Shown here in pieces: positions 9,241-17,961 of a stretch of DNA of 64,000 nt (position 1 is its first letter; every line of letters starts with the position of its first letter). This stretch comes from CALFVT01 sp964513675. GTDB taxonomy: Bacteria > Pseudomonadota > Alphaproteobacteria > Caulobacterales > Maricaulaceae. The position numbers and the translations under genes are program-made. Under the pieces are notes generated by a model. That model was not told the DNA's origin, made no database searches, and saw only the letters and a list, made by a program, of their open reading frames with translations. The stretch spans positions 9,843-73,842 of the forward strand of contig CAZEOD010000008.1 of NCBI GenBank assembly GCA_964513675.1, given 5' to 3'.

Positions 9241-9710
9241 GTCCGGCCTGATAGCCCGGCAATTGGTTTAACCGCCCGGTCACCGAACCACCAAAGCGTC
9301 GCTGCTGAAGCTGCAAAAACCGCCGCTTCCACAATCGCGCCATTTTTAGTGATATAAAATATCCATGCCGTAATGACCCAAAGAAATAAGGTTAAAACAG
9401 GCCGAACCAAGCGCAATATATTAATCACCCATTGGCTAGCGCGACCAATCGCAGCTTCCGCTTTCATTGACACCTCAAGCCCTCGCCATGACCCCGCCTG
9501 CGCAGCTAGGGCTAACTCAAGCTCCGTCTCTTGTTGGCGGGCCTGCATTTGAAGCTCATGGAGCTTATATTCATGCAGCCAGCGCGCCTGCTCTTGCTTA
9601 AACATCAGTTGACGTTCGAAATACCCCGCAACGCGTCCCATAATCGTTCCAACAAGACCAAATACGCCGCCAGTCGCAGCATCAAAGCCTAATCCAATAA
9701 TGTCTTCCAT
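9237..9710 (-). CDS. Holin-like phage-type membrane protein
   Basis: 157 residues from ATG 9710; a TTG start at 9740 is possible but less likely. The architecture is a Gly-rich N-terminal segment, an amphipathic Gln/Glu-rich coiled-coil region (about residues 30-80), two membrane helices (about 98-118 and 125-142) and a short Trp-containing end (TLWWFGDRAV). This resembles small membrane proteins encoded beside M15 peptidases in tailed phages and prophages. The function (holin or spanin-like) is inferred from architecture and from the 22-bp overlap with the peptidase gene; no motif proves it. Confidence 0.6.
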   Translation of the reverse strand: MEDIIGLGFDAATGGVFGLVGTIMGRVAGYFERQLMFKQEQARWLHEYKLHELQMQARQQETELELALAAQAGSWRGLEVSMKAEAAIGRASQWVINILRLVRPVLTLFLWVITAWIFYITKNGAIVEAAVFAASAATLWWFGDRAVKPIAGLSGRT

Positions 9711-10129
9711 AAGTTTTTCGCTTTCCGAGAGCCAAACCAATGCCGGGGGCGTCCCATATCAAGATGTAAAAAAGTGACGTAATAACCAAAGCCCGAAAAC
9801 CCCATCCTCTTTGCGGTTAAGACAGTTTGCCGGCGATCATGACCGCGCAGAGATATATCCACCGCCAGAGCTAGATGTTGCGATAAGGGCGCGCCGCCTA
9901 CAGCTGCATTATGGAGCGAGCACCGATGCGCTGAAAGAATATGGAGAGGATGGCCTAACTCACATCGAAGCCCTTGCAGAGCGTCAAGAAAATCTGGTGC
10001 ATGAAAATAGTCACCACAATGACGGCAAGACAGTTCTGCGCGAGAAAAATTTGGCCAGCGCAAATCATCCCACATAAAGGGAGCCGAGCGATAGGGCTGC
10101 GAGCTTTGAGATATATAATTATTAAACAC
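9689..10129 (-). CDS. M15-type D-Ala-D-Ala carboxypeptidase/endolysin-like protein
   Basis: A 146-residue Peptidase_M15_3-like protein without a signal peptide. It has HILSAHRC, then SQHLALAVDISLRG (His and Asp ligands) and FLHLDMG (second His ligand), ending in RHWFGS. The usual motif SxHxxGxAxD has six residues between His and Asp; here there are five and the Gly is missing, so metal binding may be altered. The start is GTG at 10129; a downstream ATG at 10075 is an alternative. Two isolated phage-like genes without other phage functions suggest a domesticated or decaying lysis cassette. Confidence 0.75.
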   Translation of the reverse strand: MFNNYISQSSQPYRSAPFMWDDLRWPNFSRAELSCRHCGDYFHAPDFLDALQGLRCELGHPLHILSAHRCSLHNAAVGGAPLSQHLALAVDISLRGHDRRQTVLTAKRMGFSGFGYYVTFLHLDMGRPRHWFGSRKAKNLWKTLLD

Positions 10130-10170
10130 AGCCCATAATAGAGCCTGCTTTCAACCCATGGATTTATCTC

Positions 10171-10203
10171 AAAAAAAAACCCGCAGCCAATAGCTACGGG
10201 TTT
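10171..10203 (-). terminator. Intrinsic terminator of the HhH/DUF2853 gene
   Basis: Read on the minus strand, AAACCCG/CGGGTTT stem with an inner AGC/GCT pairing, followed by a nine-base T tract, 20 bp after the stop codon at 10223. Confidence 0.85.
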
Positions 10204-10222
10204 GAAATTTTATGTCTTTATC

Positions 10223-11579
10223 TTACTTAAACGTGCTTAATTTACGCGCTTTTTTCGCTGCAAGATAATAAAATGTTACGCGGTCTTTAAAACGAACCGG
10301 TTTCATTTGCGTGCAGACCTCTTGCGCAAGCTCCATCTGACCCGTTTCTAAGCCAAGCTTTTTCGTAATGAAACCCTTGGCAACGCGCTGAACTTCAGCT
10401 TCATCAGAACAAGCTACGAGTGATGCATCGCGGCTACTCAGGGATGCTCCGCAATAATTGATAATATTCTGAACGACCTTCTTATCCGCTTTCGCATCAA
10501 ATTTTTGCACATTCGCATAATATTTATCAAACTTTTTCTCGGCATCCGTCTTACCGGCAACCCGTGCTGAGCCAGACTTTGGCCCAGGCTTTTGACGCAT
10601 ACGGCCATCTTTCGTTAAGGCACCGCGCTTACTCCCCGGCTTAGGCCCAGGCTTTTTACGAGAGCTTTCCGCAGATTTCGCAGAAGATTTCGCNNNNNNN
10701 NNNNNNNNNNNNNNNNNNNNNNNNNNNNNNNNNNNNNNNNNNNNNNNNNNNNNNNNNNNNNNNNNNNNNNNNNNNNNNNNNNNNNNNNNNNNNAGATTTC
10801 GCAGAAGATTTCGCCAAGCCTTTGGCTTGCTTCACCCACTCATCCCGTTCAATACGTCCCGGAATAGAGTCAATCACGCCTTCGACCATTTTCACGTCAG
10901 CTTTTTTCCAATTCCCGATTTGACGGAAATAATAGATACCCTTGCCATTGAGGTCGCCCTCAAATTTAGGACCGATACCTTTAATTTGCTTAAGGTCATC
11001 GGGGGCACCGTCTGTCGGGCCATCCGTGTAAAGCACTTTAGGCTTCGGCGCCGCTTTGGCCTTAGGCGCAGACTTCGCTTTTGCTGGTGCTTTTTTCTTT
11101 GCGGGCGCTTTTTTCTTTGGCGCTGCAGCCGCTAAAGCGGCCCCGCCAACAGCTGCGGCAGCAACAGGCGCTACATTATCAGCCAAACGTCCTTCAAGAT
11201 ATTTTACGCGAGCTGCGAGATAACGATTACGCCACTCAAGGGCATAAGTATCGTCGTCAGACTCAGGTTTTTCAGTTGTCGCAGCCGCTGTCGCAGCACT
11301 TGCCGCAACGGCGCCGGCCGCAGCCGCCGCAAGCTTACCTTTCAGGTCACTGACTTCACCATCACGCGATGATAAAGAGCCTTCAAGCTGCTGAACGCGT
11401 GCGCGAAGGCCATCAGACTCGGCCCGTAACGCACCTTCACCTTCAATTGTTAAATCGCCATCATGCTTCTTAGCAAAAAGCTTAGTGAGCAAGAAGCCGA
11501 GGATTAACCCAAGCAGACCCATTAAGAATAAGGGCAACCACCCAAAGCATGTGAGATATGATAATACACTATAGATCAT
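10223..11579 (-). CDS. Membrane-anchored multidomain protein: coiled coil, Lys/Ala-rich, HhH and DUF2853 domains (contains an assembly gap)
   Basis: One gene split by a 100-N run. Minimal collapse gives 411 residues. In order: an N-terminal membrane helix (about 12-35) followed by KKH, so the rest should be cytoplasmic; coiled-coil segments (about 45-83 and 113-135); an Ala-rich stretch; a histone-H1-like tail with repeated PAKKKA/PAKAKS; an HhH domain (DDLKQIKGIGPKFEGDL, about 195-238); AKSSAKS repeats; two AT-hook-like KPGPK segments; and a C-terminal DUF2853 domain (YCGASLSSRDASLVACSD, RFKDRVTFYYLAAKKARKL). It lies 15 bp downstream of an OmpA-family gene. Each DNA-binding-like part is recognisable; a nucleoid role is inference. 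Confidence 0.82.
10694..10793. other. Assembly gap (100 N) inside a heptad-coding repeat
   Basis: The 21 bases before the gap (10673-10693) equal the 21 after it (10794-10814). They encode AKSSAKS on the minus strand. The frame is kept for any whole number of 21-base units, so the true copy number is unknown. Confidence 0.9.
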
Positions 11580-11594
11580 TATATTCGTCCCTTC

Positions 11595-12716
11595 TTATTC
11601 GGACTTTTGTGAGATTAGAAATTCGATACGGCGGTTTTGTGCCCGACCTTGAGATGTTTCGTTAGGCGCAATAGGTCTAACTTCACCCGCACCCTCAGAG
11701 CTCATACGCTCCGCAGCAACGCCCTGCGTGACAAGATAATCAACAACAGAATTTGCCCGTGATTCAGACAACCATTGATTATATGCTTCTTCGCCTTGCG
11801 AATCTGTATGTCCAACAATGCGAATACTATATGACGCACATTGATTGGCCGCTGATGCAAGATTGTTTAAAAGATCATAAGTTGGCGCTCCGCGCAGCTC
11901 AGACTTAGCTGACGCAAAATTAACCTTATTATTGCCTTTAATCGAGTCGAATAAAGATTGGCAAATGGCCTCTGATTCAACCGCGCCGACATTTGCCGCC
12001 GCAAGTTGCGGAACCGTTATATTTGCCGCGCTGCTATATCCATTCGGAACATTCAAGATAGACGCATTAACACTCTCGCGAATGGCTCCATCTGATGTAA
12101 TACCCGTCAGCAAAACTTGGCTGTCTTCGATAAGCAATTTACCGCTATCAAGCTTTTCAAGGTCAGATAGCTTCGCCTTAACAAGTTCGCTCCAATTTGC
12201 ATTTGGCGCGCCTCTTGCCAGAGTCAGCTTTTTATTAATGACCCTGTCAAATTTGCTCCGCGCATCCTTCAAGACATCTTCACGTGTTTTCGCGTTGGCA
12301 ACATAGCCATTGACCACAACAGCACCGTCATCACTTTTTACAGCTTCGAAAATGTAAGGCGATTGCACTTTTAATTTTGGCTTAGCCGGAACTGGTTTTG
12401 GGGCTGGCTTAACCGTCATGTCATGACTGACGTTATGCCAGATCTCAGACTTGCCTTCTTTACATGTTTGGCACGGCGTCCCTTTTGCGATTGATAAAGC
12501 CTTATCTAAAACAGATTGACTTGGCATCTCACCAGAGAGCAAGGCATGATTACCCTGCATATCAACATTCGCTTGTATATTTTCTGCTTTAAGCGCTTGC
12601 TCGATAGATAACTTCATATCAGCAGAGCGTTGATTAGCATTCCATGGCCCAATCAACGTCAAGAGCAAGGCTGCAAGCGCAATGAGAATTATCCCCCATA
12701 TCCACTTTGCACCCAT
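11595..12716 (-). CDS. OmpA-family protein, inner-membrane anchored, with BON-like segments
   Basis: 373 residues. A Lys followed by a hydrophobic helix (about residues 5-24) anchors the protein with its C-terminus in the periplasm. Two BON-like segments follow (about 35-100 and 120-235), the first with a CQTC cysteine pair. The C-terminal OmpA domain (about 250-370) has IRIVGHTDSQG and NRRIEFLI, the peptidoglycan-binding signature. The layout resembles ArfA/OmpATb-type proteins rather than an outer-membrane barrel, as no barrel region is present. It is the first gene of a two-gene operon with the HhH/DUF2853 protein. Confidence 0.88.
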   Translation of the reverse strand: MGAKWIWGIILIALAALLLTLIGPWNANQRSADMKLSIEQALKAENIQANVDMQGNHALLSGEMPSQSVLDKALSIAKGTPCQTCKEGKSEIWHNVSHDMTVKPAPKPVPAKPKLKVQSPYIFEAVKSDDGAVVVNGYVANAKTREDVLKDARSKFDRVINKKLTLARGAPNANWSELVKAKLSDLEKLDSGKLLIEDSQVLLTGITSDGAIRESVNASILNVPNGYSSAANITVPQLAAANVGAVESEAICQSLFDSIKGNNKVNFASAKSELRGAPTYDLLNNLASAANQCASYSIRIVGHTDSQGEEAYNQWLSESRANSVVDYLVTQGVAAERMSSEGAGEVRPIAPNETSQGRAQNRRIEFLISQKSE

Positions 12717-12828
12717 AATAAATCCTCCCAGATTATTTTAATTTAAAGAACTTAACGGATTAAATAAGACTAAGCAATGCATCCCCTAATCTATTTACAG
12801 GTCTAATTCGCCGTATATCGATAAAATG

Positions 12829-12840
12829 AGAATTAATTCT
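12829..12840. repeat. 12-bp palindrome AGAATTAATTCT upstream of the OmpA-family gene
   Basis: A perfect palindrome, about 113 bp before the OmpA gene start, with the related AGAATTAATT again at 12862-12871. It lies in the 165-bp intergenic region and could be a regulator site or simple AT-rich sequence. Confidence 0.3.
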
Positions 12841-12881
12841 ATGATTTCAAAAAAGGTTTTAAGAATTAATTATCTAATCAC

Positions 12882-13838
12882 TTATGTAAGCCGTGATTTC
12901 GCCGCGTCATATTCGGCCTTAAGAGAATCAACAATATCTTGAACAGATGGAACATCGTGAATACTTCCAACGCCTTGACCTGCCCCCCAAATATCCCGCC
13001 AAGCCTTGGCTTCAGAATTTCCGCCTGAGCCGAAATTCATCGACGACTTATCCGCCTCAGGCAGATTATCCGGATCCAACCCTGCCTTCTCAATGGATGA
13101 TTTAAGATAATTACCATGCACGCCTGTAAATAAAGACGAATAGACAATATCTTCTCCGGCTGAGTTTACAACAGCGTCCTTATAGTCATCAGGAGCGTTA
13201 GCTTCTTTGCAGGCAATAAACCGCGTGCCGATATAAGCAAGGTCTGCCCCCATTGCTTGCGCCGCTAGAACTGCGCCGCCTGTTGCAATCGCGCCTGAAC
13301 ACAAGAGCGGCCCATCATGAAACTGACGAATTTCAGGGATCAGTGCAAAAGGTGATAAACGTCCAGCATGCCCGCCCGCGCCTGTACACACAGCAATGAT
13401 ACCGTCCGCACCTTCTTTAAGCGCCTTTTTCGTGTGGCGAATATTAATTGTATCATGCAACACAATTCCGCCGTAAGAATGTACCGCGTCAATCACCATT
13501 TTAGGCGGACGCAAACTTGTGATAATGATTGGAACTTCATGCTCCACACAGGTCATCATATCGGCTTCAAGCCGGTTATTTGACGCATGGCAAATTTGAT
13601 TAACCGCAAAAGGGGCCACTTTTTTATCTGGGTTAGCCGCCTGATAATCTGCTAGCTCTTTTTTAATATGCGTAATCCACTCACTCAGCTTTTCTTGAGG
13701 CCGGGCATTTAGCGCAGGAAACGAGCCAACAATGCCGGCCTTACATTGCGCAATCACTAATTCCGGCCCTGATACAATAAACATAGGGGACGCAATAATA
13801 GGTAGCTCCAAATTTTGTAAAATCGGTGGTAAGGCCAT
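12882..13838 (-). CDS. Nitronate monooxygenase family protein
   Basis: An FMN-dependent TIM-barrel enzyme (NMO/2-nitropropane dioxygenase family) that oxidises alkyl nitronates; some members act as enoyl-reductase-like proteins. 318 residues. Recognisable elements are the N-terminal PIIASPMFIVSGPELV, the glycine-rich phosphate-binding GAGGHAGRLS, SGAIATGGAVLAAQAMGADLAYIGTRF, and the C-terminal WGAGQGVGSIHD. The substrate is unknown. It stands alone between the OmpA gene and the M28 peptidase, with about 90 bp upstream. Confidence 0.92.
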   Translation of the reverse strand: MALPPILQNLELPIIASPMFIVSGPELVIAQCKAGIVGSFPALNARPQEKLSEWITHIKKELADYQAANPDKKVAPFAVNQICHASNNRLEADMMTCVEHEVPIIITSLRPPKMVIDAVHSYGGIVLHDTINIRHTKKALKEGADGIIAVCTGAGGHAGRLSPFALIPEIRQFHDGPLLCSGAIATGGAVLAAQAMGADLAYIGTRFIACKEANAPDDYKDAVVNSAGEDIVYSSLFTGVHGNYLKSSIEKAGLDPDNLPEADKSSMNFGSGGNSEAKAWRDIWGAGQGVGSIHDVPSVQDIVDSLKAEYDAAKSRLT

Positions 13839-13929
13839 TACTTTATCCCCATGAAGATATTCTAGAACTTAAAAGACGTTTGAATTTATAAAAACGAAAG
13901 CGGCCAAGCTATTCGCCGCCAAAATTTTG

Positions 13930-15429
13930 CTAACGAAAGTCAACGTCACTTTCAGACAACATCCAAATCATTGCCGCCCATGCCGCAACATTTTGCTTCA
14001 CATGCTCAGGATTAATCTTATCGAATGTATCGTCTGGCGTGTGGTGTAGATCGAAATAATCATATCCATTTTGTTGTAAGCGAATGGCTGGAACGCCCAT
14101 TTGGTTCATCGGCGTAATATCCGGCCCGCCTGTCGTCGCGCTGTCGCTGCGAGCAATGCCCAGCGGCGCAAGAGCCTGAGCGATACGGTCGATTTCGGCA
14201 TTCCCTGCGTCATTAACGCCGCCTTGTAGCTCATATATGGGGCCGCCGCCAAAATCTGATTCACTTCCCATGTAGTGATTAACCAAATCATCCTTATGCA
14301 TTTCAGCATAAGCCCGCGCCCCAAGAAGCCCAACTTCTTCGGAACCAAAGGCGACCATACGGATCGTTCTTTTCGGCTTAAGGCCAAGGTCTTGCAATAG
14401 CTTCATTGCGCCCAGAGTAATACCGACACCGATTCCGTCATCAACCGCGCCGGTCCCAAGATCCCAAGAATCCAAATGCCCGCCCACAACAATGATTTCT
14501 TCGGGTTTTTCTGTGCCAACAAGTTCGCCAATAACATTACCTGATTTGGACTCCCCCAAATCCTGCGTTTGCAAGCTTAGCGTTACAGAAACAGGATCGT
14601 CGCCTGACCGCTCTAAAATGCGCTCAAGCTGATCCGCGTCGGGAGCTGATAAGGCGCCAATTGGAATCGGCTTAATCCCGTCTTGGTAATTCATCTGCCC
14701 TGTGTGCGGGAACCTATGACTATCTGTTCCGACAGAACGAATAACTACGGCGAGCGCACCGCGCTTAGCCGCTTCACTTGCGCCGCGGCGACGTTTTTGA
14801 TTCGCAGGCCCGTAACCGGCCCCATTCGCAAATTTTTCCATTAAACCAGAAATAAAGACAATCTTGCCCTCTAGCCCGCCTTCAGGCGCATTTTCCAAAT
14901 CTTCAAATGTAGGAAAATAGGCAATATCAGCCGTAATGCCGCGGCGCGGCGTTGCAACAGACCCACCCAGCGCGGTAATATACATATCTTGAGCAAATGG
15001 GCTTTTGACACGAAAGCTCTCTGTACGGCGTCTCCATCCTTGTATGGTGAAGGGTTCAATACGGACTTTCTTCAGGCCTGCATCTTTAAAGCGCTTTACC
15101 GTCCAGCGCCGCGCTTTTGCCTCAGAAGGGCTCCCCGCCAGACGGGGGCCGATCTCAGTTGTCAAATCTTCAGTAAAATCATAGGCGAGTTCATGGGTTT
15201 TAGCCGCATCAAAAATACGTTGAATAATAGGATCATCCGACACCCATTTGGACATATCAATTTTAATATTCTGCGTTTCGGGCGGGCCAACATTATCATC
15301 AATATGAACATGCTCCATTTGAGCCGGCAATTGAACAGACCCAGAGTTTTGATCTGCGGGCTGACAGGCCGTAAGCGCCAAAACACCACCTAAGGCGGCT
15401 GATATTTTCAATTTATGAATCAATGTCAT
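13930..15429 (-). CDS. M28 family zinc peptidase, lipoprotein
   Basis: 499 residues with a lipoprotein signal (lipobox LTAC, Cys about residue 22). A PA-like insert is followed by an M28 catalytic domain with GGHLDSWDLGTGAVDDG (His and bridging Asp ligands), FGSEEVGLLGA (catalytic Glu and ligand Glu) and YFDLHHTPDDTFDKI (His ligand). This layout is that of plasma glutamate carboxypeptidase/carboxypeptidase-Q-type peptidases. It acts in the periplasm or outer membrane on peptides. It is divergent from a second M28 gene, with 127 bp between starts. Confidence 0.93.
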   Translation of the reverse strand: MTLIHKLKISAALGGVLALTACQPADQNSGSVQLPAQMEHVHIDDNVGPPETQNIKIDMSKWVSDDPIIQRIFDAAKTHELAYDFTEDLTTEIGPRLAGSPSEAKARRWTVKRFKDAGLKKVRIEPFTIQGWRRRTESFRVKSPFAQDMYITALGGSVATPRRGITADIAYFPTFEDLENAPEGGLEGKIVFISGLMEKFANGAGYGPANQKRRRGASEAAKRGALAVVIRSVGTDSHRFPHTGQMNYQDGIKPIPIGALSAPDADQLERILERSGDDPVSVTLSLQTQDLGESKSGNVIGELVGTEKPEEIIVVGGHLDSWDLGTGAVDDGIGVGITLGAMKLLQDLGLKPKRTIRMVAFGSEEVGLLGARAYAEMHKDDLVNHYMGSESDFGGGPIYELQGGVNDAGNAEIDRIAQALAPLGIARSDSATTGGPDITPMNQMGVPAIRLQQNGYDYFDLHHTPDDTFDKINPEHVKQNVAAWAAMIWMLSESDVDFR

Positions 15430-15556
15430 GACATTCCTCTTTTATTTATTCACTAGCTATATCGGCAAAGACAATTTGCCAAGAAAATTCGCCTTTAAAA
15501 GCGGCCTCAGCTATGGTTTAACGACTTACACTGGAATCTGCCGGAAGGGTCTAATT

Positions 15557-17221
15557 ATGACATTTAAAGCCTTAGCACTATCAAGCTTAGCTGTAACAAT
15601 GTTTTGGGGGTGCGAGAAAAACGCGCCTGATGCAAAGCAATCAGTTGAAAAAACGGCTGCGATTTCGCAGGCCGATATTGGCCGCCGTATCGAAATGTTG
15701 GCTTCGGACGATTTCGAAGGCCGCGCCCCCAGCACGGCGGGCGGCAAAAAAGCCTCGCAATATATTGCCGATGAAATGAAAGCCGCAGGACTATCGCCCG
15801 CCGGTAAGGACGGGACATACTTCCAGCCCGTCAATCTCACCGAAGCCGCTGTTCTCCCGACATCATCAATGAGCCTATCGAAAGACGGCATCCCCTTTCA
15901 CACGTCCGATCAAAGCACCAATAGCGTCTATTGGAGTAAGCGGCTCGACCCGACATTAAACATCAATAATAGCGATCTTGTTTTTGTTGGTTACGGCGTT
16001 GTTGCACCAGAATTTGGCTGGGATGATTACGCCGGCATCGACGTTAAAGGCAAAACTGTTGTTATGCTTGTTAATGATCCCGGCTTTAGCACTAAAAATG
16101 ACGCCTTATTTAAAGGCGAGTCCATGACATATTATGGCCGCTGGACTTATAAATATGAAGAAGCTGGCCGCCAAGGCGCAGCCGCTGCGATTATTATTCA
16201 TGAAACAGCCCCCGCGAGCTATGGCTGGGGTGTTGTATCTGGCTCTTGGACGGGCGCACAATATGATCTGGTTCGTCCGGACGGCGGCGCATCGCGCACA
16301 AAATTAGAAGGCTGGGTACATTATGATACGGCCAAGGATATGTTCATCCAGGCCAATATGGACATTGAAGCGCAAAAACAAGCCGCGCTAGAAACAGGAT
16401 TCAAGCCTGTCGCTATGGAGGGGCTCAGCCTTAACGCTACGATCAACCAAACTGTCGCAACGGTCGAATCTCGGAATGTGGCCGGAGAAATCAAAGGCAC
16501 AGAAACACCGGATGAATATGTCCTCTATATGGCGCATTGGGATCATCTCGGCAATGGCGCTGCGGGGGAAGACCATATCTATAATGGCGCGGTTGATAAT
16601 GCCACAGGCACCGCTGCGATTTTAGAAATTGCAAAGGGCTTCGCCGATCAAGGCGCACCGAAACGCTCCGCTATTTTCGTCGCCGTCACGGCTGAGGAAT
16701 CTGGCCTTTTAGGATCGGCTTATTACGCAGAAGACCCAATTGTCCCGCTAAGCAAAACAGTCGCCGGTATTAATATTGACGCTATCCAGCCTATTGGCCG
16801 CACAAAAGACGTGATTGTCGTCGGGGCGGGCGCATCGCAGCTTGAGGATCGTCTTGCCGATATTTTGACTCCTCGCGATATGTATATTGTCCCTGACCCG
16901 AACCCGCAGGCTGGTTATTATTACCGCTCTGACCATATCAGCCTTGCGAAAAAAGGCGTGCCTATGCTCTATGCCGATAGCGGATTAAACCACCGCATTA
17001 ATGGCCTTGAGTACGGCGAAGAGTTTTCAAAAACATATGAGCGTGAACGCTATCACAAGCCGGCCGATGAATATGACAATAGCTGGGACTTATCTGGCAT
17101 CACAGAAATGAGCGAGATCTTCTTCGAACTCGGTTACGGCATTGCCGATAGTGATGAGTGGCCAAATTGGTATGAAGGTACTGAGTTCCGCGCCCTGTGG
17201 GATAATCTTCGCGACGAATAA
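15557..17221 (+). CDS. M28 family zinc peptidase with PA domain, probable lipoprotein
   Basis: 554 residues from the ATG at 15557, which has GGAAGGG at the right distance; an open frame extends 43 codons further upstream but the signal sequence begins here (lipobox-like FWGC). The PA-like region is in the first half. Catalytic motifs are YMAHWDHLGNG, GAVDNATGTAAI, TAEESGLLGS and a late YRSDHISL. Many M28 enzymes of this build are aminopeptidases. It is a distant paralogue of the divergent 13930-15429 gene and ends 11 bp before a glycosyltransferase gene. Confidence 0.93.
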   Translation: MTFKALALSSLAVTMFWGCEKNAPDAKQSVEKTAAISQADIGRRIEMLASDDFEGRAPSTAGGKKASQYIADEMKAAGLSPAGKDGTYFQPVNLTEAAVLPTSSMSLSKDGIPFHTSDQSTNSVYWSKRLDPTLNINNSDLVFVGYGVVAPEFGWDDYAGIDVKGKTVVMLVNDPGFSTKNDALFKGESMTYYGRWTYKYEEAGRQGAAAAIIIHETAPASYGWGVVSGSWTGAQYDLVRPDGGASRTKLEGWVHYDTAKDMFIQANMDIEAQKQAALETGFKPVAMEGLSLNATINQTVATVESRNVAGEIKGTETPDEYVLYMAHWDHLGNGAAGEDHIYNGAVDNATGTAAILEIAKGFADQGAPKRSAIFVAVTAEESGLLGSAYYAEDPIVPLSKTVAGINIDAIQPIGRTKDVIVVGAGASQLEDRLADILTPRDMYIVPDPNPQAGYYYRSDHISLAKKGVPMLYADSGLNHRINGLEYGEEFSKTYERERYHKPADEYDNSWDLSGITEMSEIFFELGYGIADSDEWPNWYEGTEFRALWDNLRDE

Positions 17222-17232
17222 AGCCATATTCC

Positions 17233-17961
17233 ATGCAAACCATTATCTGCATGAAATGGGGAACGCGCTATGGCCCTGAATTTGTCAATAGGCTGTGGCG
17301 CGCTGTCCAGCGTAATACATCACGGGAAACGCGCTTAATTTGTTTTACGGATGATAGCGCGGGTGTTGACCCGGATGTGATATGTTATCCCCTGCCTGAC
17401 ATTAACCTGCCGAGCGGCCTAATCAATACGCCGTGGCGGAAACTTTCTGTCTGGCAATCACCGCTAGAAGATTTAAGCGGGGACGTTCTCTTCCTTGATC
17501 TTGATTTGGTTATAACGGGGAATTTAGACGACTTTTTCGACTTTGAACCGGGCCGCTATTGCGTCATAGAAAACTGGACCCAATTAGGTCAAGGCAATGG
17601 CAATACCTCCTGCTTTCGCTTCCCCATAGGGCGGCATAGCCATATCTATGAGCGCGTGCAAAAAGACCCGCAATCGGTCTTGTCACTATATCGCATCGAG
17701 CAGCTTTATATCTCGCGCGAGATAGAGGATATGGTCTTTTGGCCCCCAGCATGGTGCGCCAGCTTCAAACATAGTCTTCTGCCAAAATGGCCGATGAATT
17801 TCTTTAAAACGCCCCCCCTACCCGCTGACACACATCTTGTCGCCTTTACAGGAAAGCCTGACCAAGACGAAGCCGCGCGGGGCGAATGGCCCGTTAAAAA
17901 ATGGTACAAACGCGCCTATAAATATGTCAAACCGACCCCTTGGATTCATGAGCACTGGTAA
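17233..17961 (+). CDS. Glycosyltransferase, GT-A fold
   Basis: 242 residues. A DxD-type motif, VLFLDLDLVITGNL (about residues 85-98), follows a Rossmann-like N-terminus with CFTDDS, as in GT8-like transferases that retain a sugar nucleotide and a divalent metal. It ends in a WIHEHW tail. No membrane helix or signal is seen, so it acts in the cytosol. Its end overlaps the next glycosyltransferase gene by 14 bp, so the two are probably co-translated and act on the same glycan, which cannot be identified here. Confidence 0.82.
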   Translation: MQTIICMKWGTRYGPEFVNRLWRAVQRNTSRETRLICFTDDSAGVDPDVICYPLPDINLPSGLINTPWRKLSVWQSPLEDLSGDVLFLDLDLVITGNLDDFFDFEPGRYCVIENWTQLGQGNGNTSCFRFPIGRHSHIYERVQKDPQSVLSLYRIEQLYISREIEDMVFWPPAWCASFKHSLLPKWPMNFFKTPPLPADTHLVAFTGKPDQDEAARGEWPVKKWYKRAYKYVKPTPWIHEHW

